From Jatrophihabitans sp035642535 (GTDB taxonomy: Bacteria; Actinomycetota; Actinomycetes; Mycobacteriales; Jatrophihabitantaceae): a stretch of DNA of 64,000 nucleotides. The DNA lies in NCBI GenBank assembly GCA_035642535.1, contig DASQSE010000154.1:1-64000 (forward strand), read 5' to 3'. The notes below the pieces were generated by a model. The model saw nothing but the letters and a program-made list of their open reading frames with translations. It searched no databases and was not told the DNA's origin. The first letter of the stretch is position 1; every line of letters starts with the position of its first letter. Below are positions 8,428-16,514 of this stretch, piece by piece. A program made the position numbers and the translations under genes.

Positions 8428-9948
8428 ATGACCTCAGTGGACACGACACCCGACACGGGCGTCCGCTCTGTTTCGTCCGTCCCTACTCTTGTCAGCGGCG
8501 CCAAATGGAGCCGCGCCACGTGGGCGCTGCTCGTCGTCCTGTGCGGCGCCCTGTTCATGGACGGCCTCGACATCTCGATGATCGGGGTCGCCCTGCCGTC
8601 CATCGGCTCCGATCTGCACATGGCCCCGGGCTCGCTGCAGTGGATCGTCAGTGCCTACGTCCTCGGCTACGGCGGCCTGCTGCTGCTCGGTGGACGTGCC
8701 TCTGATCTGATCGGCCGCCGCCAGGTCTTCCTCGCCGCGGTCGCGGTGTTCGGCGTCGCCTCGCTGATCAGCGCGTTCATGAGCAACGACAGCGCGCTCA
8801 TCGCGCTGCGCTTCGTCAAGGGCGCGTCGGCCGCGTTCACCGTGCCCGCCGGACTCTCGATCATCACCACGACGTTCGCCGAGGGAACGGCCCGCAACCG
8901 GGCGCTGTCGATCTACACCGTGGTCGGCGCCAGCGGGTTCTCGCTCGGGCTGGTGTTCGGTGGGCTGCTCACCGAGCTCGGCTGGCGGGCGACGCTGCTC
9001 GCGCCGGCGCCGGTCGCACTGCTCATCGCTGCCGCCGGCTACCGCCTGCTGCCGCGCGTGGGGCGTGACCGGCTGCGGATCGCCCACCTCGACCTGGCCG
9101 GCGCGTTCACCAGCACGACGTCGCTGCTCGTTCTCGTCTACGCAGTGGTCGACGCGCCGCACCGCGGCTGGGGCAGCGCCACCACCCTCGGGCTGCTCGC
9201 GCTCAGCGTCGCGCTGATGGCCACGTTCGTCGTGATCGAGCAGCGGCACCCGCGGCCGCTCGTCCGGCTCGGCATCCTGCGCTCGCGGCTGCTCGTGCAC
9301 GCGAACCTCTCCGGTGCGGTGATGTTCGGCGGCTACGTCGCCTTCCAGTTCACCGTCACGCTCTACCTGCAGAACTCGCTCGACTGGTCGCCGCTGGCGA
9401 TGGCGTTCGGCTTCCTGCCGGGCGGGCTCATCGTGATGGCCAGCGCCACCCGGATGGGCGCGGTGCTGGAGCGGGTCGACACCGCCAAGCTGATCTTTGC
9501 CGGGCTGCTGTCGTTCGTCCTCGCGTACGTGCTGTTCCTGCGCGTCGACCCGTCGATGAGCTACGCGAACTTCCTGCTCCCGACGATGCTGCTGCTCGGG
9601 ATAGGCTTCGCGCTCTCGTTCCCGTCGATTAACGCGCAGGCGACGGCCGGCGTCGCCGAGCACGAGCAGGGGCTGGCCTCCGGGCTGGTGAATACGAGCA
9701 TCCAGATCGGCGGAGCGGTCGTGCTCGCGGTCGTGACCGCGATCATCGGCGACAACCCGAAGCCCGTCCATGGCGAGTTGATCCACGGCATGTCCACGAC
9801 GATCGCGGTCGTCGTGGGAGTCGCAGGGGCCGGGCTGCTGCTCACCGCCGCCATGCTGTTCGCCAACCGCCGCGCGGCGCGGGACGTATTGGTCGAGGCG
9901 GACGCCGTCGCCGCCAGCGACAACCTCGTCCCGTCCGAGGCCGGCTGA
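8428..9948 (+). CDS. MFS transporter, DHA2-like drug:proton antiporter
   Basis: 506 residues from ATG 8428. ATGs at 8404 and 8410 are in frame but lie inside the operator palindromes. Motif A-like GGRASDLIGRRQ follows the second helix, and LFMDGLDISMIGVALPSIGSDL at the first helix matches the MDxTIVNVALP pattern of 14-helix DHA2 exporters (split here as MDGLDISMIGVALP). About 14 hydrophobic segments fill the protein. It probably exports a drug or toxic organic compound and is repressed by the divergent MarR protein. Substrate cannot be told from sequence. Confidence 0.85.
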   Translation: MTSVDTTPDTGVRSVSSVPTLVSGAKWSRATWALLVVLCGALFMDGLDISMIGVALPSIGSDLHMAPGSLQWIVSAYVLGYGGLLLLGGRASDLIGRRQVFLAAVAVFGVASLISAFMSNDSALIALRFVKGASAAFTVPAGLSIITTTFAEGTARNRALSIYTVVGASGFSLGLVFGGLLTELGWRATLLAPAPVALLIAAAGYRLLPRVGRDRLRIAHLDLAGAFTSTTSLLVLVYAVVDAPHRGWGSATTLGLLALSVALMATFVVIEQRHPRPLVRLGILRSRLLVHANLSGAVMFGGYVAFQFTVTLYLQNSLDWSPLAMAFGFLPGGLIVMASATRMGAVLERVDTAKLIFAGLLSFVLAYVLFLRVDPSMSYANFLLPTMLLLGIGFALSFPSINAQATAGVAEHEQGLASGLVNTSIQIGGAVVLAVVTAIIGDNPKPVHGELIHGMSTTIAVVVGVAGAGLLLTAAMLFANRRAARDVLVEADAVAASDNLVPSEAG

Positions 9949-9965
9949 CCCTCGCCCGACTCCCC

Positions 9966-10077
9966 AAGTTGTCCGCCCGTCGGCACGCGTACGCGCACCG
10001 ACGGGCGGACAACTTTCTGACGGTCAGCGAGTTGTCCGCCCGTCAGCACGTGTGGACGTGCTGACGGGCGGACAACT
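9966..10077. repeat. Two consecutive long hairpins of the TTGTCCGCCC family
   Basis: Hairpin 1: arms 9966-9983 and 9998-10015, 18/18 complementary. Hairpin 2: arms 10030-10050 and 10057-10077, 21/21 complementary with a 6-nt loop. Both begin with AGTTGTCCGCCCGTC, so they are related copies. They lie between the convergent exporter and carboxylase epsilon genes and may terminate both transcripts. A third related hairpin is at 34325-34374. Confidence 0.8.
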
Positions 10078-10112
10078 GCGGTTTGGGGGTGGTGGTGGGA
10101 AACGCAGCGCGG

Positions 10113-10316
10113 CTAGTGGACCGAGGCGCGCCAGCCGTTCGGGCCGGCGAACAGCGGCCGGCGCAGTTGGCGGGCCGGGTCGCTCCAACCGCCGCGCCGC
10201 ACCCGCTCGGGCGCCGGCGGCTCGGCGGCACCGGCCGCGGCCACCACGGCGGTCAGGGCGGCCAGCTCCTCGGGCGTCGGGTCGCCGCGTACGACGCGCA
10301 GGTTGGGCGCCGTCAT
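10113..10316 (-). CDS. Acyl-CoA carboxylase epsilon subunit
   Basis: 67 residues. The ATG overlaps the beta subunit stop (ATGA), so the two are translationally coupled. The short protein has the pattern of actinobacterial carboxylase epsilon subunits: LRVVRGDPTPEELAALTAVV at the N terminus, an Ala/Pro/Glu linker, then WSDPARQLRRPL near the end. Known epsilon subunits stabilise the alpha-beta holoenzyme and raise activity of acetyl/propionyl-CoA carboxylases. No promoter of its own is apparent. Confidence 0.85.
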   Translation of the reverse strand: MTAPNLRVVRGDPTPEELAALTAVVAAAGAAEPPAPERVRRGGWSDPARQLRRPLFAGPNGWRASVH

Positions 10317-11902
10317 AGCGGAATGTTGCCGTGCTTCTTGGGCGGCAGCGTCTCGCGCTTGTTGCGGAGCATGCGCAGCGCGTTGATCACGTAGGCGCGC
10401 GTCTGGGACGGCGGGATGACCGAGTCGACGTAGCCGCGCTCGGCGGCCATGTACGGATTCACGAGGGTGTCCTCGTACTCCTGGACGACTTTGGCGCGCA
10501 GTTCTTCCGGCTTGTCCGTCTTCGCCAGCGCGCGCCGGTGCAGGATGTTCGCCGCGCCCTGCGCACCCATCACAGCGATCTGCGCTGTGGGCCATGCGAC
10601 GTTGATGTCGGCACCGAGGTGCTTCGAACCCATCACGTCGTACGCGCCGCCGAACGCCTTGCGCGTGATGACCGTGACCTTGGGGACGGTCGCCTCCGAG
10701 TACGCGTAGATCAGCTTCGCGCCGCGCCGGATGATGCCCTGGTGCTCCTGGTCGACGCCGGGCAGGAAGCCGGGCACGTCGACGAGCGTCAGGATCGGGA
10801 CGTTGAACGCGTCGCAGGTGCGGACGAAGCGCGCCGCCTTCTCGGACGCGTCGATGTCGAGGCAGCCGGCGAAGTGGGTCGGCTGGTTGGCCACGACACC
10901 GACCGGCCAGCCCTCGATCCGGCCGAACCCGACGACGATGTTCTGCGCGAACAGTGCGTGTACCTCGAGGAACTCACCGTCATCGAGCAGGTGCGTGATC
11001 ACCTCGTGCATGTCGTAAGGCGTGTTCGCGGAGTCGGGGATGAACGTGTCGAGGAACGCATCGGACGCGTCCACCTCGGCGGTCACCGCGGTGTCGTAGA
11101 CGGGCAGCGGGTCGAGGTTGTTGGACGGCAGGTAGGAAAGCAGCGCCTTGACGTAGCCGATCGCGTCCGCTTCGTCGGTCCCGAGATAGTGGGCGTTGCC
11201 GCTCTTGGTGTTGTGCGTCCGCGCGCCGCCGAGCTCTTCCAGCGTGACGTCTTCGCCGGTGACGGTGCGGACGACGTCCGGCCCGGTGATGAACATCTGC
11301 GACGTGCTGTCGACCATCACGACGAAGTCGGTGAGCGCGGGGGAGTAGACGTGCCCGCCTGCGGCCGCGCCCATGATGAGCGAGATCTGCGGGATGACGC
11401 CCGATGCGCGCACCGTGCGGTGGAAGATGTCGCCGTACAGGCCGAGCGAAACGACGCCCTCCTGGATGCGCGCGCCGCCGCCTTCGTTGATGCCCACGAC
11501 GGGGCAGCCCATCTTCATCGCGAAGTCGAGCACCTTGACGATCTTCTCGCCGTACACCTCGCCGAGCGCGCCGCCGAACACGGTCACGTCCTGGCTGAAC
11601 ACGCAGACCGGACGCCCGTCGACCGTGCCGTACCCCGTGACGACGCCGTCGCCGAAGGGCCGGTTCTTCTCCATGCCGAACGTCATCGAGCGGTGCCGGG
11701 CGAATTCGTCCAACTCGATGAACGACCCCTCGTCGAGCAGTGCGTCGACCCGCTCGCGGGCGGTCATCTTGCCCTTGGCGTGCTGCTTCTCGACGGCACG
11801 TGCCGAGCCGGCGTGCACCGCCTCGTCGTAGCGGCGCTCCAGGTCGGCGAGCTTGCCCGCCGTGGTGTGCGGGTCCGGCTGCGCGTCCGCAGGGTCTGCC
11901 AT
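10313..11902 (-). CDS. pccB: Acyl-CoA (propionyl-CoA) carboxylase beta subunit
   Basis: 529 residues from ATG 11902. Carboxyltransferase of the AccD5/PccB type: KMTARERVDALLDEGSF near residue 50, GGARIQEGV and GAAAGGHVYSPALTDF for the first crotonase-like half, DVPGFLPG and KAFGGAYDVMGS with AVMGAQGAA for the second. It transfers the carboxyl group from biotin to acyl-CoA, feeding methylmalonyl-CoA or malonyl-CoA into odd-chain and mycolic-type lipid synthesis. The epsilon subunit is encoded next; the biotin-carrying alpha subunit is not in the window. It is divergent from biotin ligase by 43 bases, a logical pairing. Confidence 0.93.
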   Translation of the reverse strand: MADPADAQPDPHTTAGKLADLERRYDEAVHAGSARAVEKQHAKGKMTARERVDALLDEGSFIELDEFARHRSMTFGMEKNRPFGDGVVTGYGTVDGRPVCVFSQDVTVFGGALGEVYGEKIVKVLDFAMKMGCPVVGINEGGGARIQEGVVSLGLYGDIFHRTVRASGVIPQISLIMGAAAGGHVYSPALTDFVVMVDSTSQMFITGPDVVRTVTGEDVTLEELGGARTHNTKSGNAHYLGTDEADAIGYVKALLSYLPSNNLDPLPVYDTAVTAEVDASDAFLDTFIPDSANTPYDMHEVITHLLDDGEFLEVHALFAQNIVVGFGRIEGWPVGVVANQPTHFAGCLDIDASEKAARFVRTCDAFNVPILTLVDVPGFLPGVDQEHQGIIRRGAKLIYAYSEATVPKVTVITRKAFGGAYDVMGSKHLGADINVAWPTAQIAVMGAQGAANILHRRALAKTDKPEELRAKVVQEYEDTLVNPYMAAERGYVDSVIPPSQTRAYVINALRMLRNKRETLPPKKHGNIPL

Positions 11903-11945
11903 GCTTCGGAGCCTAATCCGGGCGCTCGCCGTAGGGTCAGCGTGC

Positions 11946-12719
11946 ATGAAGCGTCGTGCCCTGGACCTCACCGCCTTGAGCGCGCTTGCGGAGCGCTGGG
12001 CGCGGATCGAGGTCGTCGAAGAGACCGCGTCGACCAACGCCGACCTGCTCGCGGATCCGGACGCGCCCGACCGCAGCATGCTGGCCGCCGAGCACCAGAC
12101 GGCCGGCCGCGGCCGGTTCGACCGCAGCTGGAGTTCGCCGCCGCGCGCGGGGCTGACGTTCTCGGTGCTGTTCCGGCCCGGGGTGCCGATGGCGCGCTGG
12201 GGATGGCTGCCGCTGCTGGCCGGGCTTGCGGTGCACGAGGCCGTCACCGAGGTGCCGACCCGGCTCAAGTGGCCGAACGACCTGCTTGCCGCGCAGGACG
12301 AGCGCAAGCTGGCCGGCATCCTCGCGCAGAGCACGGGCGATGCCGTGGTCGTGGGTATCGGGCTCAACGTCGACACGACCGCGGCCGAACTGCCCGTCGA
12401 CACCGCCACGTCGCTGGCGCTGTCCGGAGCCGGCGTGGTCGACCGGACCGTCCTGCTGGCGGGCGTCCTGACCCGCCTCGAGACGCGCTACACGCAATGG
12501 GTGGACGCCGGCGGTGACGCGGCGGTCTGCGGGGTCGCGGCGGCCTACCGTGGTGCGTGCGCCACGATCGGCGCGCGGGTACGGGTCGCGGTGGCGGCCG
12601 GTGCCGACATCGAGGGAGACGCGCTCGACGTCGACGAACTCGGCCGGCTCGTCGTGCGGACGCCGACGGGTGAGGAGTCGATCAGCGCCGGCGACGTGGA
12701 GCATCTGCGCGTCGACTGA
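11946..12719 (+). CDS. birA: Biotin--[acetyl-CoA-carboxylase] ligase
   Basis: 257 residues. Catalytic motifs of the biotin protein ligase family are visible: EETASTNADLL, AEHQTAGRGRFDRSW (biotinyl-AMP loop GRGR), LKWPNDLLA, KLAGILAQS and VGIGLNVD. The C-terminal SH3-like domain follows (DALDVDELGRLVVRTPTGEESISAGDVEHL). There is no N-terminal helix-turn-helix, so it is a monofunctional ligase rather than a repressor. It attaches biotin to the carboxylase alpha subunit; its location opposite pccB supports that. Confidence 0.93.
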   Translation: MKRRALDLTALSALAERWARIEVVEETASTNADLLADPDAPDRSMLAAEHQTAGRGRFDRSWSSPPRAGLTFSVLFRPGVPMARWGWLPLLAGLAVHEAVTEVPTRLKWPNDLLAAQDERKLAGILAQSTGDAVVVGIGLNVDTTAAELPVDTATSLALSGAGVVDRTVLLAGVLTRLETRYTQWVDAGGDAAVCGVAAAYRGACATIGARVRVAVAAGADIEGDALDVDELGRLVVRTPTGEESISAGDVEHLRVD

Positions 12720-12772
12720 CGCGAGCGGCCGAAACCGATAGCCTGCGAAAGCACTGGTTTCAGGAGGGCACT

Positions 12773-13369
12773 GTGTCATACCCCGACAAGCTCCTTTCAC
12801 AGGATGAAAAGGTCGTCGAGCACCTGCACCCTTCGTGGATCACGCTCGTGCCCGCGACATTGTGGTTCCTCGTCATCTGCGCGGCCGCCGGCGCCGGGAT
12901 CGCTTACGCGCCCGACAGCGGCACCAGCCGCAGCGTGGTGATCATCGCGATCATCGTCGTCGGCTTCATCCTGCTGTGCTGGCTGTCGTTCACGCCGTGG
13001 ATCCAGTGGCGGACGTCGCACTACGTGTTCACGACCCACCGGGTGCTCATCCGCAAGGGCGTACTGCGCCGCACCGGCCGCGACATCGCGCTGCAGCGCA
13101 TCAGCGACGTCGCGTTCAGCCAGTCGCTGTGGGACCGGCTGGTGCGCGCCGGCACCCTCACGATCGAGTCGGCCGGTGAGCAGGGCCAGGAGGTCATGAA
13201 CAACATGCCGCGTTCGGACGACATGCAGCAGGTGCTGAACCGGCTCATCCAGGAGGACAACGACCGGCGCGCCCGGCAGGCCTACGGCGGCGGCTACCAG
13301 CAGGGCCCCGGCCAATACCCGCCGCAGGGTCCGCCCTACCCGCCGACCCAGCCCTACCCGCAGGGCTGA
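12773..13369 (+). CDS. PH domain-containing membrane protein (bPH2/DUF304)
   Basis: 198 residues, GTG start with AGGAGG 5 bases upstream. Two membrane helices (about 24-43 and 55-75) precede a bacterial PH domain: YVFTTHRVLIRKGVLRRTGRDIALQRISDVAFSQS is split by the usual turn, then LTIESAGEQG. The tail is a Pro/Gln/Gly/Tyr-rich low-complexity stretch (about 165-198). Such proteins are common next to birA in actinobacteria; the molecular role is not established. A long inverted repeat follows the gene. Confidence 0.85.
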   Translation: MSYPDKLLSQDEKVVEHLHPSWITLVPATLWFLVICAAAGAGIAYAPDSGTSRSVVIIAIIVVGFILLCWLSFTPWIQWRTSHYVFTTHRVLIRKGVLRRTGRDIALQRISDVAFSQSLWDRLVRAGTLTIESAGEQGQEVMNNMPRSDDMQQVLNRLIQEDNDRRARQAYGGGYQQGPGQYPPQGPPYPPTQPYPQG

Positions 13370-13398
13370 CCGGACGTTCCGCCAAAGCGCGTGGGGCA

Positions 13399-13515
13399 GG
13401 TCGACGCCGCAGCTGCGCTTGGCATCAAGCGGCAACTGCGCGAGCCGCGATGCGCACGGCTGCGGCGTCGACCCCTTACACCTTCGCTCGGACGCCACCA
13501 GACCGAACGAAGGTG
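13399..13515. other. Two stem-loops in the 287-bp leader before pilB
   Basis: Stem 1: GGTCGACGCCGCAG (13399-13412) pairs with CTGCGGCGTCGACC (13460-13473), 14/14, with inner GCGC pairing. Stem 2: CACCTTCG (13479-13486) pairs with CGAAGGTG (13508-13515). A third, GCCTCCTGCC with GGCAGGAGAGGC, lies at about 13586-13622. Stem 1 could end the PH-protein transcript; the rest would form the 5' leader of the pilus operon. I could not match it to a known riboswitch. The remainder of the 13370-13656 gap shows no gene. Confidence 0.55.
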
Positions 13516-13656
13516 AGCACCGTGTGACTTACCTGCCGCGATCCGGCAACGGGAGCTCCGGGAGGGCCACAGTGACATCCGGAAGCCTCCTGCCACGTCG
13601 GCAGTAATCGGCAGGAGAGGCAGCAATCTGAGGGGCGGTCGCGCCGCGATAGGTCG

Positions 13657-15369
13657 GTGACCGCTAATGAAGCGCCGGGACCGGCCGATAAGCAGGCCGT
13701 GGATTCGGCGCAGCGGACCATCGCCACCGCGCTCGTCGCGCGTGGTATGGACGGACGGATGCTGCGCGCTGCCGTCGACACGGCCGAGCGCAGTGGGCGC
13801 TCGCTGCGCTCCATCCTGGTCGACGACCAGATCATCACCGAGTTCGAGTTCGCGTGCGCGGTCGCCGATGCCTACGGCGTCGAGGCGATCGAGCTGACCG
13901 GTTTTCCCGTCGATCCGTCGGCGATGGCTACGGTGCCGCTCGCCCTGGCGCGCCGGCACCGAATGTTGCCGATCGCTCTCGATGACATCGCAGTGACCGT
14001 GGCAGTCGCCGATCCGGGCGACGTCATCGCCCTCGACGACATCCGGGCCGCCACGGGCCTGGCCGTGCGGCCCGTGGTGGTGGCCCAGGACGAGCTGACC
14101 CGGCTGCTCGACCGGTACACCCGCGACAGCACAGACCTCGACGAGGTGGCCGCAGAGCTTGCGGCCGAGGACGGCGCGGCCGCCAGCGAGCAGCTCACCG
14201 TGAACGACAACGCGCCGGTCGTCCGGTTCGTCAACTCGCTGCTCGAACGCGCCATCTCCAGCCGTGCGTCGGACATCCACCTGGAGCCGAGCGAGCTCGA
14301 TCTGCGGGTGCGGCTGCGCATCGACGGCGTGCTGCACGAGGTGGACGCGGTGCCGCGCGGTATTCAAGGTGCGCTGATCTCTCGCCTGAAGATCATGTCT
14401 GGCCTTGACATCACTGAGCGCCGAGTGCCGCAGAACGGCCGTATCACCATGGATCTGGGCGTCCGCAGCGTGGATCTGCGCTCTGCCACTCTGCCGACGG
14501 TCTGGGGCGAGAAGGTCGTACTGCGCATCCTGGACACCGGCGGCATCGACCTGGACCTGAAGAAGCTCGGCTTCTCCGACTACAACTACGACCGGTTCTC
14601 GGCCAGCTTCCGCAAGCCGCACGGCATGGTGCTCGTGACCGGGCCAACCGGTTCGGGTAAGTCGACGACGCTGTACGCGACGCTGATGGAGATTGCCCGG
14701 CCCGAGGTCAACGTCATCACCGTGGAGGACCCGGTCGAGTATCGCATCGACGGCGTCAACCAGGTGCAGGTCAACTTCAAGGCCGGCCTTACGTTCGCGG
14801 CGGTCCTGCCGGCGATCCTGCGCTCAGACCCGGACATCGTGCTTATCGGCGAGATCCGGGACCGCGTCACGGCGCAACTCGCCGTCGAGGCGGCTTTGAC
14901 CGGTCACTTGGTCCTCTCGACGCTGCACACGAACGACGCGCCGAGCGCGGTGACCCGCCTGATCGAGATGGGCATCGAACCCTTCCTCGTCGGGTCGTCC
15001 GTCGACGCCGTCATGGCGCAGCGGCTCGCCCGCAGGCTCTGCGACTGGTGCAAACAGGAATACGAGCCGGACGAGGCCGAGCTTCGGGCTGCGCGCTGGC
15101 CGTTCGAGAACCAGGGCGTGCCGGAGCGGCTGTGGCGGGCCGCCGGTTGCCGGTCGTGCGCGCAGACGGGCTTCCGGGGGCGGCTGGCAGTCAACGAGGT
15201 CATGCCGGTCAGCGATGAGATCGAAGGGCTCACCGTCTCGCGCGGCTCGGCGACCGAGATCGAGAAGGTGGCGATAGCCGAGGGCATGATCACGCTGCAC
15301 GACGACGGCCTGGCAAAGGTAGCCGCCGGGTTGACCACGCTCAAGGAGATCTTGCGGGTCGCCGTATGA
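13657..15369 (+). CDS. pilB: Type IV pilus assembly ATPase PilB (GspE/PulE family)
   Basis: 570 residues, GTG start with no strong ribosome site. An MshEN-type N-terminal domain (about 25-150) precedes the ATPase core: RASDIHLEP (about 205-213), Walker A GPTGSGKSTT (about 329), Asp box, Walker B SDPDIVLIGEIRD, His box TGHLVLSTLHTND. A tetracysteine zinc site (CDWC about 462-465, CRSC about 498-501) marks extension ATPases and separates it from PilT. It powers pilin polymerisation at the inner face of the membrane. First gene of a long pilus operon. MshEN domains can bind c-di-GMP; whether this one does is inference. Confidence 0.93.
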   Translation: MTANEAPGPADKQAVDSAQRTIATALVARGMDGRMLRAAVDTAERSGRSLRSILVDDQIITEFEFACAVADAYGVEAIELTGFPVDPSAMATVPLALARRHRMLPIALDDIAVTVAVADPGDVIALDDIRAATGLAVRPVVVAQDELTRLLDRYTRDSTDLDEVAAELAAEDGAAASEQLTVNDNAPVVRFVNSLLERAISSRASDIHLEPSELDLRVRLRIDGVLHEVDAVPRGIQGALISRLKIMSGLDITERRVPQNGRITMDLGVRSVDLRSATLPTVWGEKVVLRILDTGGIDLDLKKLGFSDYNYDRFSASFRKPHGMVLVTGPTGSGKSTTLYATLMEIARPEVNVITVEDPVEYRIDGVNQVQVNFKAGLTFAAVLPAILRSDPDIVLIGEIRDRVTAQLAVEAALTGHLVLSTLHTNDAPSAVTRLIEMGIEPFLVGSSVDAVMAQRLARRLCDWCKQEYEPDEAELRAARWPFENQGVPERLWRAAGCRSCAQTGFRGRLAVNEVMPVSDEIEGLTVSRGSATEIEKVAIAEGMITLHDDGLAKVAAGLTTLKEILRVAV

Positions 15370-15403
15370 CCGATAAGCACACCGCGAAGTGCCCGGAGGA
15401 TGC

Positions 15404-16513
15404 ATGAGCAGCCCAGCCGTCTCACCACTCGACTTCCCGCTGGCCGCACCCCGACGTCAGGTGGACGACCTGCTCCGCGAGCTCGTCGAGCTCGGCGGCT
15501 CGGACCTGCACATCACCGCGGGCGTCGCGCCGGCCATGCGTTTCGACGGCCGGCTGACGCCGAAACCAGGCGTTCCCAAGCTGACGCCCGACGAGTCCGA
15601 ACGGCTGATCCGCGAGGTGCTGACCGACGAGCAGTGGCAGCGGTTCAGCAGGGAGAACGAACTCGACACTGCGTACGCCCTGCCGGAGGTCGGCCGATTC
15701 CGGCTGAATGTCTACCGACAGCGGGGTTCGGTCGGCGCCGCCTTCCGGAGCATTCCGCAGATGATCCGCAGCTTGCACGAGCTCGGCCTGCCCGATTCGG
15801 TCGAGCAGTTCGCATACCTGCCGCGTGGCCTGGTGCTGGTGACGGGGCCGACCGGGTCCGGCAAGTCAACCACGCTAGCCAGCCTGCTCGACCTTGCAAA
15901 CAAGACCCGCTACGGGCACATCGTCACGATCGAAGACCCGATCGAGTTCCTGCACACCCACGACAAGTGCGTGGTAAACCAGCGTGAAGTGGGCGTGGAC
16001 ACCGCAGACTTCGCCAGCGCGCTGCGCCGCGTGCTCCGCCAGGACCCGGACATCATTCTGGTCGGTGAACTGCGTGACCTGGAGACGACCGCGGTCGCGG
16101 TCACCGCGGCCGAGACCGGTCACCTCGTGCTGGCCACGCTGCACACCCAGTCGGCGGCGCAGACGATCGACCGCATCATCGACATCTTCCCGCCCAGCCA
16201 GCAGCAGCAGATTCGCGCGCAGCTCGCCAACTGCCTGCAGGGCGTGGTGACGCAGGCGCTCGCGCCGCGCAAGGGTGGCGGCCGCACGGTGGTGTCCGAG
16301 GTCATGGTCGCGACCTCGGCGATCCGCAACCTGATTCGCGAGGGCAAGGTTCACCAGATCCCGACGTTCCTGCAATCGTCCTCGGACGTCGGCATGATCG
16401 GCTTCGACCAGCACCTGGCGCAGCGCTACGCCGAGCAGTTGATCAGCCAGTACGACGCGCTTGAAATCGCGCACGATCAAGCGGAGTTCAAGCGTCTGGC
16501 GAGGTTGACCTGA
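15404..16513 (+). CDS. pilT: Type IV pilus retraction ATPase PilT
   Basis: 369 residues; ATG at 15404 has GGAGG 3-8 bases upstream. PilT features: GGSDLHITAG near residue 27, Walker A GPTGSGKSTTLASLLD (about 147), EDPIEFLHTHDKC, Walker B QDPDIILVGELRDLET, His box TGHLVLATLHTQSAAQTIDRIID, and the C-terminal AIRNLIREGKVHQIPTFLQ (typical AIRNLIREGK helix of PilT), without the PilB zinc site. It depolymerises pili to drive retraction, twitching or DNA uptake. It lies between pilB and pilC; start 35 bases after pilB. Confidence 0.95.
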   Translation: MSSPAVSPLDFPLAAPRRQVDDLLRELVELGGSDLHITAGVAPAMRFDGRLTPKPGVPKLTPDESERLIREVLTDEQWQRFSRENELDTAYALPEVGRFRLNVYRQRGSVGAAFRSIPQMIRSLHELGLPDSVEQFAYLPRGLVLVTGPTGSGKSTTLASLLDLANKTRYGHIVTIEDPIEFLHTHDKCVVNQREVGVDTADFASALRRVLRQDPDIILVGELRDLETTAVAVTAAETGHLVLATLHTQSAAQTIDRIIDIFPPSQQQQIRAQLANCLQGVVTQALAPRKGGGRTVVSEVMVATSAIRNLIREGKVHQIPTFLQSSSDVGMIGFDQHLAQRYAEQLISQYDALEIAHDQAEFKRLARLT

Positions 16514-16514
16514 C

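Noticed and set aside
8434..9786. 450-codon minus-strand frame across the first MFS exporter
   Set aside because: Composition of an antisense shadow; no start signal or family motif.
15400..15987. ATG at 15400 as an alternative gene overlapping pilT
   Set aside because: Different frame with no recognisable protein; pilT from 15404 has the ribosome site and all motifs.
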